This document shows positions 1 to 8,290 of a stretch of DNA of 40,217 bases, one piece after another. Below the pieces are notes generated by a model that worked only from the letters and a program-made list of their open reading frames with translations, was not told the DNA's origin and did no database searches. How positions within the stretch are numbered: position 1 is the stretch's first letter; each line of letters opens with the position of its first letter. The translations under genes were made by a program, and so were the position numbers. The DNA lies in NCBI GenBank assembly GCA_050698355.1, contig JBOHBN010000072.1:1-40217 (forward strand), written 5' to 3'. The DNA is from JBOHBN01 sp050698355. Lineage in GTDB: Bacteria > Actinomycetota > Actinomycetes > Streptosporangiales > WHST01.

Positions 1-455
1 ACGTAGAGGCCACCGGCCACCGCCAGCTCCGCCGGCAGGTACGGTGAGCTGCGCACCTTCTGCACGTCGCGCCCCAGCGTCGCGGCCTGGTCCTCGATCA
101 TGTGGAAGTCCAGGCTCCGTGTGTCCAGCCCGCGAGCGAGCATCTCCGCGTGCAGCTCGTCGTCGGTCGCCTTCGACATCCGGCAGTCGGTGTGCGCGAT
201 GACGAGCACCCGGTTCACTCCCAGGACGTGCACCGCGAGGACGAGCGCCGAGAGCACGTCGCCGGTCACGCGGGCGCCCACGTTGCGCAGCACCTTCGCG
301 TCGCCGGCCTGCAGCCCGAGCATCGCCAGCACATCGATGCGCGAGTCCATGCAGGTGATCACGGCGAGGCCGCGGGCGGCCCGGCCGGGAACGTTCGGCG
401 CCGTGTAGCGGGCGTTTGCGGCGAGTACGTCATCGAAGGCTTCCACGCCGCCCAT
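1..455 (-). CDS. Beta-class carbonic anhydrase (partial, 3' end outside window)
   Basis: Zinc enzyme of the cytoplasm that interconverts CO2 and bicarbonate. The visible 151 residues begin at an ATG (MGGVEAFDDV) and run off the left edge, so the C-terminus is missing. The family's zinc and dyad residues are readable: CMDSR at residues 35-39 (Cys35 and zinc-site dyad Asp37/Arg39) and HTDC at 88-91 (His88, Cys91). The very short N-terminus before the first Cys resembles the small mycobacterial Rv1284-type enzymes rather than plant-type ones. The residue after the second Cys is Arg, where Gly is usual. The gene is divergent from phosphoglucomutase with about 50 bp between the starts. The family call is secure; physiological role is not shown by the sequence. 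Confidence 0.9.
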   Translation of the reverse strand, partial: MGGVEAFDDVLAANARYTAPNVPGRAARGLAVITCMDSRIDVLAMLGLQAGDAKVLRNVGARVTGDVLSALVLAVHVLGVNRVLVIAHTDCRMSKATDDELHAEMLARGLDTRSLDFHMIEDQAATLGRDVQKVRSSPYLPAELAVAGGLY

Positions 456-507
456 CACAACAGAAACCGTCGCCGGTGCCCGACAGGGCCTCGCGTACGG
501 TTGGCGC

Positions 508-2154
508 ATGGCTTCGGATCAGCGCGCCGGGCAGCCGGCGCAGCCAGGCGATCTGGTCGACGTCGCTCGGCTCGTCACCGCGTATTACGCCGAGCACCCC
601 GATCCCGACGTACCCGACGAGCGCGTCGCGTTCGGCACGTCGGGTCACCGCGGATCGTCGTACGCGCTCAGCTTCAACGATGACCACATCGTCGCGACGA
701 GCCAGGCGATCTGCGAGTACCGCGCGGAGCAGGGCACGACCGGACCGCTGTTCCTCGCCCGCGACACGCATGCGCTGAGCGAGCCGGCCTGGACGTCCGC
801 GCTCGAGGTGTTCGCCGCGAACGGGGTCACGGTGCTCGTCGACAGCAGGGACGGGTACACGCCCACACCCGCCCTGTCGCACGCCGTCCTGCGGCACAAC
901 GACGGCCGGACGGCCGGACTCGCCGACGGCGTGGTGGTGACCCCGTCGCATAACCCGCCGACCGACGGCGGTTTCAAGTACAACCCGCCGCACGGCGGGC
1001 CCGCTGATACCGACGCCACCTCCTGGATCGAGGCGCGCGCGAACGCGCTGCTCGCCGACGGCCTCAGCGGCGTACACCGCATCCCGATCGCCAGGGCTCG
1101 CGCTGCGGAGACCACCGGCAGCTACGACTTCCTGGACGCGTACGTCGGCGACCTCGAGTCCGCAGTCGACCTCGCCACCGTCCACGCGGCCGGTCTCACC
1201 ATCGGCGCGGACCCGCTCGGCGGCGCCAGTGTCGCGTACTGGGGCGCGATCGCCGACCGGTACGGGCTCGACCTCACCGTCGTCAACCCGCTCGTCGACC
1301 CCACCTGGCGGTTCATGACCCTGGACTGGGACGGCAGGATCCGGATGGACTGCTCCTCGCCGGACGCGATGGCCCCGCTCATCGCCAACCGCGAGAAGTA
1401 CGGGCTCGCGACCGGCAACGACGCCGACGCGGACAGGCACGGCATCGTCACGCCGGACACCGGCCTGCTGCAGCCGAACCACTTCCTCGCGGTCGCCATC
1501 GACTACCTCTACCGGCGGCGCGAGTCGTGGCCCGCGGCCGCGGCTGTCGGCAAGACGCTCGTGTCGTCGGCGATTATCGACCGGGTGGCGGCCGATCTGG
1601 GGCGGCGGCTGCTCGAGGTGCCGGTGGGCTTCAAGTGGTTCGTCCCGGGTCTCCTCGACGGCAGCGTCGGCTTCGGCGGGGAGGAGAGCGCGGGCGCCTC
1701 GTTCCTGCGACACGACGGCACCGTATGGACCACCGACAAGGACGGGATCCTGCTGTGCCTGCTCGCCAGCGAGATCACCGCCGCCACCGGCCGGACGCCG
1801 AGCGAGCACTACGGCACGCTCACGAAGCGGTTCGGCGACCCCGCGTACGCGCGGGTCGACGCGCCTGCGACTCGCGAGCAGAAGGCGGTGTTGAAGAGAC
1901 TCACGCCCGACCGGGTGACCGCCGACGCGCTCGCCGGTGACCCGATCACCGCCACGCTCACCACGGCGCCGGGCAACGACGCGCCGATCGGCGGGCTGAA
2001 GGTCACCACCGAGCACGGCTGGTTCGCCGCCCGCCCATCCGGCACCGAGGACGTCTACAAGGTGTACGCGGAGTCGTTCCGCGGGCGCGAGCACCTCGAC
2101 CAGATCCTCGCCGAGGCCCGCAGCGTCGTCGACAAAGCCCTGCGCTCGGCGTAA
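508..2154 (+). CDS. pgm: Phosphoglucomutase, alpha-D-glucose phosphate-specific
   Basis: Interconverts glucose-1-phosphate and glucose-6-phosphate in the cytoplasm, linking glycogen, trehalose and cell-wall sugar supply to glycolysis. The 548 residues match the full length of the bacterial alpha-PGM family. The four diagnostic loops are present: FGTSGHRG near residue 42, the phosphoserine loop VTPSHNP with the catalytic Ser at 147, the metal loop DADADRHG around 305-312, and the phosphate-binding loop RPSGTED at 509-515. No Shine-Dalgarno precedes the ATG, and a TACGGT hexamer ends 6 bases upstream of it, so a leaderless transcript is possible although no -35 box is seen. It stands alone on its strand, with a hairpin just after the stop. 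Confidence 0.96.
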   Translation: MASDQRAGQPAQPGDLVDVARLVTAYYAEHPDPDVPDERVAFGTSGHRGSSYALSFNDDHIVATSQAICEYRAEQGTTGPLFLARDTHALSEPAWTSALEVFAANGVTVLVDSRDGYTPTPALSHAVLRHNDGRTAGLADGVVVTPSHNPPTDGGFKYNPPHGGPADTDATSWIEARANALLADGLSGVHRIPIARARAAETTGSYDFLDAYVGDLESAVDLATVHAAGLTIGADPLGGASVAYWGAIADRYGLDLTVVNPLVDPTWRFMTLDWDGRIRMDCSSPDAMAPLIANREKYGLATGNDADADRHGIVTPDTGLLQPNHFLAVAIDYLYRRRESWPAAAAVGKTLVSSAIIDRVAADLGRRLLEVPVGFKWFVPGLLDGSVGFGGEESAGASFLRHDGTVWTTDKDGILLCLLASEITAATGRTPSEHYGTLTKRFGDPAYARVDAPATREQKAVLKRLTPDRVTADALAGDPITATLTTAPGNDAPIGGLKVTTEHGWFAARPSGTEDVYKVYAESFRGREHLDQILAEARSVVDKALRSA

Positions 2155-2156
2155 CC

Positions 2157-2181
2157 CGGCCACGAAGTGCCCATGTGGCCG
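2157..2181. terminator. Hairpin between convergent pgm and HIT-like gene
   Basis: A perfect 7-bp stem (CGGCCAC paired with GTGGCCG) with an 11-nt loop lies right after the pgm stop and before the stop of the convergent gene. There is no T-run, as is common in high-GC actinomycetes. It could serve both directions. Confidence 0.45.
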
Positions 2182-2223
2182 CGGCCGTTATGACCCGCCG
2201 CCCGTTGTCATTCTGGGCAGGGA

Positions 2224-2892
2224 CTAGGCGTTGCCGCGGCTGAGGCGGTCGGACAACCCGCTGGTGTCCGGGGCGGTCGCGTGGATGCGCACGGTGCCGC
2301 CGTACGAAGCGGCGAGCGCGTCCGCGACGGCCTTGTGGTTCAGCTGCCATAGACCCTGCGGCAGTGGCGGCAGGATGTCCTCCCACAAGGTGAGCGTCGC
2401 GCCCCGCAGCTGTGCGAACCCCTCAGGGCGCGCGTACACGAAGACGAACAGGTGGGCGTGCCCGTCGCCCCACTTGGCGATGTGCGCGCGTGCAACGCCG
2501 TCAATGGCCTCGATCGCCCGCTGCAGGTGCACGAGTAACCGGCCCATCTCAGCGGCGCGGTCGTCATCGAGGTCGGCCGAGTCGAGGTGCTCCCGCGGCT
2601 GCACCATGATGGCGACGGGCAGGCCGGACGGCTCCTCCTGGGTGGCGAGCAGCCAGTGGTCGTCGGACCAGATGACCCCGTCGTCGGGGTGCTGGCACCG
2701 GTAGCAGTCGTCCGAGCCGGACGCCCCCTGCCGCGGCGGCTCCGGAACCATCGGCTCGTGCAGCGGCTTCACCTGGAAGTCACCCTCGTACGGGAACGAC
2801 TGCATGGCCACGTACATCGGAATGGGTAGCCGGCCGTCCTGGTTCGCGACCGCCCTCGCGCGCTTGTAGAAGTCGTTCGGCGTCTCCGGCAT
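2224..2892 (-). CDS. HIT-like superfamily protein
   Basis: Predicted cytoplasmic protein of 222 residues related to histidine-triad nucleotide hydrolases or transferases. Seen in order: an N-terminal helix-rich stretch, a CYRC zinc-knuckle-like motif near residue 60, a HIT-like core (HWLLATQEEPSGLPVAIMV, then PREHLD), and the GDGHAHLFVF segment holding the His-x-His signature. The third His of the classical triad is replaced by Phe/Val, so activity as a standard HIT hydrolase is uncertain. The start chosen is the ATG giving MPETPNDF; the frame stays open further upstream, but that extension would overlap the divergent VOC gene. Substrate is unknown. Confidence 0.72.
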   Translation of the reverse strand: MPETPNDFYKRARAVANQDGRLPIPMYVAMQSFPYEGDFQVKPLHEPMVPEPPRQGASGSDDCYRCQHPDDGVIWSDDHWLLATQEEPSGLPVAIMVQPREHLDSADLDDDRAAEMGRLLVHLQRAIEAIDGVARAHIAKWGDGHAHLFVFVYARPEGFAQLRGATLTLWEDILPPLPQGLWQLNHKAVADALAASYGGTVRIHATAPDTSGLSDRLSRGNA

Positions 2893-2958
2893 GCGCCCGA
2901 CCTTAGCTGAACCGCAACTGCTGTTGCCGCCCCGCGCGCGGCCTGCCACAGTGCACGG

Positions 2959-3327
2959 ATGACCATTCGCATCCAGTGCGTCGCAGTCGACGCGAACGAT
3001 CCCGCCGCCCTCGCGCGATTCTGGCGCGAGGTCCTCGGCTGGCGGCTCACCGACGAGGCCGTACTCGAACCACCCGAGGGCAGCCCGGAGGACGGCGTTT
3101 CGCCGGACCTCATCTTCCTGCGCGTACCCGAGGCCAAGCAGGCGAAGGGCCGCCTGCACCTTGACCTGCGGCCGGAAGACCAGCAGGCCGAGGTCGACCG
3201 GGTCATCGCGCTCGGCGCGACGCGCACCGACGTTGGGCAGAGCGACGACGAGACCTGGGTCGTGCTCGCCGACCCGGAGGGCAACGAGTTCTGCATCCTG
3301 CGGGCGTTGCGCACCGACGAACAGTAG
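2959..3327 (+). CDS. VOC family (glyoxalase/bleomycin-resistance fold) protein
   Basis: A 122-residue single-unit vicinal-oxygen-chelate protein. It opens with the usual MTIRIQCVAVDANDP strand and ARFWREVLGW helix, and closes with the DPEGNEFCIL strand carrying the metal-ligand Glu position. Central RLHLDLRP supplies a further His. Such proteins act as small metal-dependent lyases, dioxygenases or antibiotic-binding proteins; the substrate cannot be read from sequence. It ends 8 nt before the GTG start of the sigma-factor gene, so the two are very probably cotranscribed. ECF41 sigma factors normally sit next to a gene they control, commonly an oxidoreductase, epimerase or carboxymuconolactone-decarboxylase-like gene, so this VOC protein may fill that slot. 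Confidence 0.85.
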   Translation: MTIRIQCVAVDANDPAALARFWREVLGWRLTDEAVLEPPEGSPEDGVSPDLIFLRVPEAKQAKGRLHLDLRPEDQQAEVDRVIALGATRTDVGQSDDETWVVLADPEGNEFCILRALRTDEQ

Positions 3328-3335
3328 ATGACACC

Positions 3336-4229
3336 GTGACCGCGCCGGTCGACGCGGACGACGAGGCGTTCGCGCGGCACCGAGGCGTGCTGATGGGTGT
3401 CGCCTACCGGGTGCTCGGCCGCGTCGTCGACGCCGAGGACGTGGTACAGGACGCCTGGCTGCGCTGGCGGGCGGTGGACACCGACACGGTCGCCGATCCC
3501 AAGGGATATCTCGTACGCGTGGTCACGCGCCTCGCCATCGACCGGCTGCGCAGCGCGCAGGCGCAGCGGGAGTCGTATGTCGGTGACTGGCTACCGGAAC
3601 CGGTGCTCACCGAACCGGACGCCGCGGCTGTGGCCGAGCACCGCGAGACGCTCTCGCTCGCGCTGCTTGCCGTGCTCGAACGGCTCTCCCCGCTGGAGCG
3701 TGCGGTCTTCGTGCTGCACGAGGCCTTCGACTACCCGTACGCGGAGATCGCCGACATCATCGACCGCGACCAGCCGGCGGTACGGCAGCTCGCGCACCGC
3801 GCGCGCGAACACGTGCAAGCGCACGGCCGCAGGTACGACGCCGACCAGCGCGTGCTGCACCGCGCGACGCAGAGCTTCATCGCCGCCGCCATGGATGGTG
3901 ACGTCGCCCGCCTGCTCACGCTGGTGGCGCCGGATGTACGCCTGGTCAGCGACGGAGGCGGCAAGGCGAAGGCACCACATCGCACGATCATCGGGGCGGA
4001 CAAGGTCAGCCGCTTCCTCGCGACGATCGCCACCACGCAGACGCAGTACCCGGGCGTCGAGGTGCACGAGGCGTCGGTCAACGGTGGCCCGGCGCTGGTC
4101 GCGGCCGTAGCCGGCGAGCCCGTCACCGTGTTCGTGGTCTACGTCGCGGACGGCGCGATCCAGGAGGTGCAGATGATGGCCAACCCGGACAAGCTCACCG
4201 GCGTTCGCTCGCGCCCGGCGCCGTCCTGA
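3336..4229 (+). CDS. sigJ: ECF41-type RNA polymerase sigma factor (SigJ-like)
   Basis: Extracytoplasmic-function sigma factor with a fused C-terminal SnoaL/NTF2-like domain that in this group acts in place of an anti-sigma factor. Region 2 (AYRVLGRVVDAEDVVQDAWLRW) spans about residues 24-50 and region 4 (ERAVFVLHEAFDYPYAEIA) about 112-145. The group's hallmarks are all present: WLPEP between the regions near residue 86, DGGGK near 207 and NPDKL close to the C-terminus. Length is 297 residues. The start is a GTG 8 nt after the VOC stop; an ATG between them (3328) meets a stop within four codons. The 3' end overlaps the convergent DUF4913 gene by 35 bp. Confidence 0.93.
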   Translation: MTAPVDADDEAFARHRGVLMGVAYRVLGRVVDAEDVVQDAWLRWRAVDTDTVADPKGYLVRVVTRLAIDRLRSAQAQRESYVGDWLPEPVLTEPDAAAVAEHRETLSLALLAVLERLSPLERAVFVLHEAFDYPYAEIADIIDRDQPAVRQLAHRAREHVQAHGRRYDADQRVLHRATQSFIAAAMDGDVARLLTLVAPDVRLVSDGGGKAKAPHRTIIGADKVSRFLATIATTQTQYPGVEVHEASVNGGPALVAAVAGEPVTVFVVYVADGAIQEVQMMANPDKLTGVRSRPAPS

Positions 4230-4803
4230 TGCCCGGCACGTACTCGGGGTTGGTACGTGGTGGTGCCGCCGCGTTCTCGTGCCGGCCGACCCGGCAGCGC
4301 TCGAGGAAGCTCGCCGACGCCCACTCGCGTGTCGGCCAGAGCCATCGGTCATGCCAGTACAGGGCGGCATCGCTCGCCCCGTCACCGTCCACATCGTCGG
4401 CCATGGCCGCGCGCCAGGACGATCGCAGGGCGGCGAACTGCTCCACCACGCCGCGATGCGCGGGCCAGCACGGCGGTACGGGATCCAGCGCGTGGCCGGC
4501 CAGGCTGTAGTGCTCCTGCATCCAGTCCACCCATGCGATCAGCTCGGCCCAGTCCTGGCCCGTCGCTCTCGCCGACCAGGATCGATAGGCGTCCTCGTCG
4601 GGGGTGCTCTCGGCCTGCCCGCCGTCCGGTGGCTCCTTGTCGTCGGCGCCACCGAGGTCGTCCATCCGGGTAATCAGGTCGGTGAGCTGTTCGGTGATCA
4701 CGTCGTACCGAGCATCCGCGTGCGACTTGACCGCACTCATCAGGCTGGTCAGCTCGGCGAGCGTGACCTCGCCGACCGCATCCGCCTCCGCGACCTCGCT
4801 CAT
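4195..4803 (-). CDS. DUF4913-like protein of the secretion locus
   Basis: A 202-residue soluble protein. The N-terminal 60 residues are acidic and helical (MSEVAEADAVGEVT onward). The C-terminal half carries the Trp-rich spacing typical of DUF4913: two W residues in LIAWVDWMQEHY, then PCWPAHRGVVEQF, SSWRAAM, and YWHDRWLWP. DUF4913 genes usually accompany actinobacterial conjugation-like clusters, and here the gene lies 23 bp downstream of the VirD4-like gene on the same strand, so it probably belongs to that operon. Its biochemical role is not known. It overlaps the convergent sigma-factor gene at the 3' end. An in-frame upstream extension would run through the VirD4-like gene and is unlikely. 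Confidence 0.65.
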   Translation of the reverse strand: MSEVAEADAVGEVTLAELTSLMSAVKSHADARYDVITEQLTDLITRMDDLGGADDKEPPDGGQAESTPDEDAYRSWSARATGQDWAELIAWVDWMQEHYSLAGHALDPVPPCWPAHRGVVEQFAALRSSWRAAMADDVDGDGASDAALYWHDRWLWPTREWASASFLERCRVGRHENAAAPPRTNPEYVPGIRTAPGASERR

Positions 4804-4826
4804 GTGTGGTCGACCTCCCGCATTGC

Positions 4827-6599
4827 CTAGGGCGTCTTGGCGTCGCTGAACACCTGGTTGCGACGCTGGTCCGGGCGCTGGTCGGGACGAACGCCGTACA
4901 CGCGCTCGGACTCGGCCACGGCACCTGCGTCCTCGGTGCGGAAGTAGTACTCCGCGTCGAGCATCAGGGGGCGGACGCCGGCGAGCAGGGCCACGATCCG
5001 GCCCTCGGGTAGGGCGGCGAGATCTGCGACGGGGAGGATCGACTTGCGCTGGGTCGTGTCCTGCCATCCCGAGCGCAGCCAGAGGCTGTTCGCGTCGGCG
5101 TTGGCCGTGCGGTGCGGCGCCTCCCACTCCCCGACCGTCTCCGAGACCAGCTTGAGAAACTCGCCCTCACCGCTTCCGCCGCCGTACAGCTTGGCGGTCG
5201 CCGCATCCCAGAGGATCTTCATCCCTTCCGGGCCCCACAGCTGGACGCCCTGCGACCACGATTGCAGGAAGGTCATCAAGACGATGCCGCGCGAGCGGTA
5301 GTGGCTGTACATCTCCGGCAGCTGCCGCCAACGGCACACGTTCGCGACCTCGTCCAGGACGGCGAGCATCGGCGGGTTCAACCGCCCGTCCATGGCGCCC
5401 TTGGTCGCGTAGTCCTCCGCGGCCCGCATCGTCGTCGCCGTCAGCGCGGTCGTCAGCGGCGACGCGGAACCCTTGCCCTTGCGCGAGATCAGGTACAGCG
5501 TGTCGCGGGACGTGACGAACGTTTCCGGCACGAACTCCTGCCGCCCGCCTCCGGGCGTGATCCACCGGACGATCTCGTCGTTCAACAACCAGTCGACGTA
5601 CAGTTCCGCGCTCGCGTACACGCTGTCTCGGGTCTTGTCCGGCAGCCGGCGTAGCGCACCGAGAGCGGCACCGACGATGGCGGCCGATCGGCTCTGGAAG
5701 ATCTCCTCCATCGCCGTCTCGCGCGGGTCGGTGAGCCAGAAGTAGATGTCAGTAACGGGGCGGCCGGAAACGGCGGCGGCGTACAGCGCGAGCGCGAGCA
5801 GCTTGCGTGCCTTCGGGTCGAAGAAGGAATCCTCGCGAGCCTTCTGCTTGTCCTCGACTTTCGCGTCCGCGAGCACCTCGGCCAGTTCCTCGGCCTTGGT
5901 GAGCGTGTCGATGCCACGCAACGGGTTCCACCACCACGTCGGGTGCTCGCCGGCGATGTCCTGCGGGTCGAAGACCCAGGTATACCCCATCCTGTCCCGT
6001 GGCTTGCGGGTCTTGGCCATCACCTCTGGCTTGTTCGAGGTCGACACGACGGCGCCGGGCGCGCGCAGGATCGCTGGCACCACCCGGGCAGTCGTCTTCC
6101 CCCGGCCGATGCCCCAGATATCGAGGTGGAGGTACTCCCACGGCGCATAGACGAGCTGGTGGGACCTGACGCTGCGGCCGCAAAGCACGCCGGTCTCGCT
6201 GCTGTTTACACCGAGCCTGCTTGCCATGCTGGTTGCGGAGCCGTGCACAGCCCGCTCGTCGCGGCGGTTGCCCATGCGGCGCGCGGCGTCGTTCCAGGCG
6301 GCCTTGTCGATGTCCTTGTGCCGGTTGCGCATCATGAGCACGAAGAGGGTAGCGAGCACCGCCAGCACCGCGAGCTCAGCCACCACGACCAGCGTCGCGG
6401 TGGCCGTCCACTCCACCTGACCCGTGACGACCAGGATGATGGCCTCGAACGGGTTGCGGAAGCCCCACGGGCCACCGGCCCACCAGTCGGACACGGTGAT
6501 GGCGAGGTCGACCGACAGCAGCGTGCCCATCAGCGTCATGACGATCGCGAGGATGAACACCGGCGCGGTGTCGCCCTGCCCGGCGTGTCGTTGCGACAT
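4827..6599 (-). CDS. VirD4/TraG-like type IV coupling ATPase
   Basis: Membrane-anchored hexameric ATPase expected to recruit substrates to a type IV secretion channel. The 590 residues begin with two membrane segments (about 14-36 and 66-90), then the nucleotide-binding core. The P-loop reads DIWGIGRGKTT at 160-170; Walker B is MLAVLDEVAN at 411-420 (Asp416, Glu417). WVFDPQDIAGEHPTWWWNP (208-225) is typical of actinobacterial TraG-type proteins. The start was chosen at the ATG preceded by GAGGAGG; an upstream in-frame extension to 6980 looks like noise. The Walker A loop is one residue shorter than GxxxxGKT. With no relaxase nearby, the substrate (DNA or protein) is open. Confidence 0.9.
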   Translation of the reverse strand: MSQRHAGQGDTAPVFILAIVMTLMGTLLSVDLAITVSDWWAGGPWGFRNPFEAIILVVTGQVEWTATATLVVVAELAVLAVLATLFVLMMRNRHKDIDKAAWNDAARRMGNRRDERAVHGSATSMASRLGVNSSETGVLCGRSVRSHQLVYAPWEYLHLDIWGIGRGKTTARVVPAILRAPGAVVSTSNKPEVMAKTRKPRDRMGYTWVFDPQDIAGEHPTWWWNPLRGIDTLTKAEELAEVLADAKVEDKQKAREDSFFDPKARKLLALALYAAAVSGRPVTDIYFWLTDPRETAMEEIFQSRSAAIVGAALGALRRLPDKTRDSVYASAELYVDWLLNDEIVRWITPGGGRQEFVPETFVTSRDTLYLISRKGKGSASPLTTALTATTMRAAEDYATKGAMDGRLNPPMLAVLDEVANVCRWRQLPEMYSHYRSRGIVLMTFLQSWSQGVQLWGPEGMKILWDAATAKLYGGGSGEGEFLKLVSETVGEWEAPHRTANADANSLWLRSGWQDTTQRKSILPVADLAALPEGRIVALLAGVRPLMLDAEYYFRTEDAGAVAESERVYGVRPDQRPDQRRNQVFSDAKTP

Positions 6600-6703
6600 C
6601 GGCCCTCCTCGCCGCTTCCGGTGAGCACCCGCGTAGCACGGTTCAATGCCGTACGGTACTCGCTGAGAGGCACCTGATGGTCCGGTGAGGCGAGGTGAGG
6701 CAG

Positions 6704-7153
6704 ATGAGCGAGATGATCCGTCTTCCAGACGATCCCCTCGAAGCTCGGCTCGCCGCCCTGCAGGAGCGGGTGCGCGCACGGCCACACGACGTCGCTGAAC
6801 ACGCTCGCCTCGGCGTCCGGCCGGCCCAGGAAACGGCCCCGCACGGTCGAACGCGAAGCGGCTATGAGCGCGACGACCCGCGGTCACGCACGGGACATCA
6901 CCATGAAGCCGGCGACGACGTCGACAAGCGACTCGATGCCGTCGACCGGGGTGCCCGGCACCGACGTCACGACCGAACACAGCTGGAACGCTCGGAGCGT
7001 TCCGAGCTGCGTGAGCGGATGCGGGAGGCGCGGCGGAAGAGGGAACGAGAGCAACGGCGGGAAGTCGTTCCCCGGGACCGCGAACCCGGCCGTACGCGCC
7101 CGGGGCGAGACGAGCGGGCGCGCGCGGGGCAGCGTGGCCTGAGCCGGGCGTGA
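6704..7153 (+). CDS. Hypothetical charged protein
   Basis: A 149-residue reading frame with no recognised family. It begins MSEMIRLPDDPLEARLAALQ, a plausible folded helical start, then becomes extremely Arg/Glu/His-rich; LRERMREARRKREREQRR could be a basic helix or coiled coil. The ATG at 6704 is preceded by GAGGTGAGG at good spacing, which favours it over the GTG nine bases upstream. It is divergent from the VirD4-like gene and ends 18 nt before the next rightward gene, so the two are probably cotranscribed. Third-position GC is weaker than in neighbours and the opposite strand is also open, so a spurious call cannot be excluded. Confidence 0.5.
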   Translation: MSEMIRLPDDPLEARLAALQERVRARPHDVAEHARLGVRPAQETAPHGRTRSGYERDDPRSRTGHHHEAGDDVDKRLDAVDRGARHRRHDRTQLERSERSELRERMREARRKREREQRREVVPRDREPGRTRPGRDERARAGQRGLSRA

Positions 7154-7171
7154 GCCGGGCGTGAGCCGGCC
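7140..7171 (+). repeat. 11-nt tandem repeat carrying stops in all three frames
   Basis: Three head-to-tail copies of TGAGCCGGGCG (the last truncated to TGAGCCGGCC) sit between two rightward genes. Because the unit is 11 nt, its TGA falls in each of the three reading frames in turn; the middle one is the stop of the upstream gene. The next ATG follows immediately after the array. Confidence 0.8.
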
Positions 7172-8266
7172 ATGACCGCTCCCGCCGGTCGAGACGACCC
7201 GCTGGACTCCTGCCTCTCTATCGACGCCGAGACCCTCGATGCCGCGCGGGGCCGTTCGTTGCGAGACGTACCGCGCGCCGACCCGGACGAGGTCGAGGAA
7301 CTGTTCGACGAGTACGCGCACGCCTTACGCGATCGCGGCCACGACGTACCCGATCGGGACGCCGCCGTGGCATGGATCGCCCACGGGGTCGAGGCGGTCG
7401 CGCGCGGCGAGCGGTGGTTCGACCTCACGCCGGGCGTGCCGGACGGCGACCTGTTGCACTCCTCCGGCCCGCTGTTCGATCCGGCGACGGGCGAACCCGT
7501 GGGCACCGACGCGGACGACCCACGCCCGTTGCTCGACAGCAAGTATCTCGCCGAGCTCATCGCCGCGCAACGCACCCGCGCGGGAGCCCCGACGACGACG
7601 ATGGGCGATGCGCGTGATGCCCGGCACATCGACGCGCTGCGGCTCGACAGCGCCGAGGTCGGCGCCTACCTCGCCGAGCGGATGGTGACGAGCCCGGCGG
7701 TGCGCAGAGCATTCGATCCGGTATGGCAGGACGACGGCGACCATGCGCCGTACGAGCTGTTCGCCGAACTCGTGCAGGAAGCGCTCATCACCCAGTACAC
7801 GCGGGAGACGGTAGCGGCGCTGACCGCCGACCCCGAGCGGTCGGCCGGTGTCGTCACCGGCCGGCTGGTCGCCGATACCGCCTTCCACCGCTGCGCGTAC
7901 CCGTATCTGCAGGGGTACGACCGGGTGCGGTACCCGCCACACGTGGCACTGCCAGGTGGCGCCGCCAGCCCCGTCTTCGTACCCGTCCCACAGGGGCGGT
8001 TGGAGGCGCGTGCCCGTGAGCTGGAGGCCGTACGGCCGGGCCGCGGCGACCTGGCGGACCGGCTGCGTGAACTGCGCGGCGAGATCGGCATGCCCGTACC
8101 GCGGACGCGGGCGGAGTCGACCGCGCAACTCATCAGGGCGGGGGCGCCCGCAAGGGACGCCGCCGGTCACGGTGCTGGGGCGCGGGATACCGAACGAGCG
8201 CAACGAAACGACCGCGCCAGAACCGCATCGTACGGCTCCTCGAGGCGTGCGTCACCGGAGAAGTAG
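7172..8266 (+). CDS. Hypothetical protein of the secretion locus
   Basis: A 364-residue soluble protein that I do not recognise. It is acidic and helix-rich over residues 1-310, with aromatic landmarks such as VAWIAHGVEAV, RWFDLTPGVPDGDLLHSSGPLFDP and CAYPYLQGYDRVRYPP, and ends in a basic, low-complexity tail (residues 320-364) likely to be disordered. There is no signal peptide or membrane segment. It lies between the coupling ATPase and the cell-wall hydrolase, both on the other strand, and probably forms a short operon with the charged protein upstream. Its position inside the secretion locus suggests a related role, perhaps cytoplasmic substrate or regulator, but nothing in the sequence proves this. 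Confidence 0.7.
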   Translation: MTAPAGRDDPLDSCLSIDAETLDAARGRSLRDVPRADPDEVEELFDEYAHALRDRGHDVPDRDAAVAWIAHGVEAVARGERWFDLTPGVPDGDLLHSSGPLFDPATGEPVGTDADDPRPLLDSKYLAELIAAQRTRAGAPTTTMGDARDARHIDALRLDSAEVGAYLAERMVTSPAVRRAFDPVWQDDGDHAPYELFAELVQEALITQYTRETVAALTADPERSAGVVTGRLVADTAFHRCAYPYLQGYDRVRYPPHVALPGGAASPVFVPVPQGRLEARARELEAVRPGRGDLADRLRELRGEIGMPVPRTRAESTAQLIRAGAPARDAAGHGAGARDTERAQRNDRARTASYGSSRRASPEK

Positions 8267-8290
8267 GCGCGGCCGCGCGGTTTGCGGGGT

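Noticed and set aside
430..2163. 577-codon open frame antisense to pgm
   Set aside because: It is a high-GC shadow: the product is Arg/Val/Gly-rich with no domain, while the plus strand encodes a full phosphoglucomutase.
2944..2985. Possible ECF41 promoter upstream of the VOC gene (TGCCACA with a CGTC further on)
   Set aside because: The -10-like CGTC falls inside the coding sequence and the -35 has a mismatch; not enough to call.
6884..7629. Minus-strand open frames between the coupling ATPase and the hypothetical gene
   Set aside because: They are antisense to the better-supported rightward frames (ribosome binding site at 6692-6700, ATG at 7172) and lack recognisable motifs.
8267..8278. 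GCGCGGCCGCGC palindrome between the convergent hypothetical and wall-hydrolase genes
   Set aside because: The stem is short with almost no loop and no T-run; it may be a weak terminator but is also expected by chance at this GC content.
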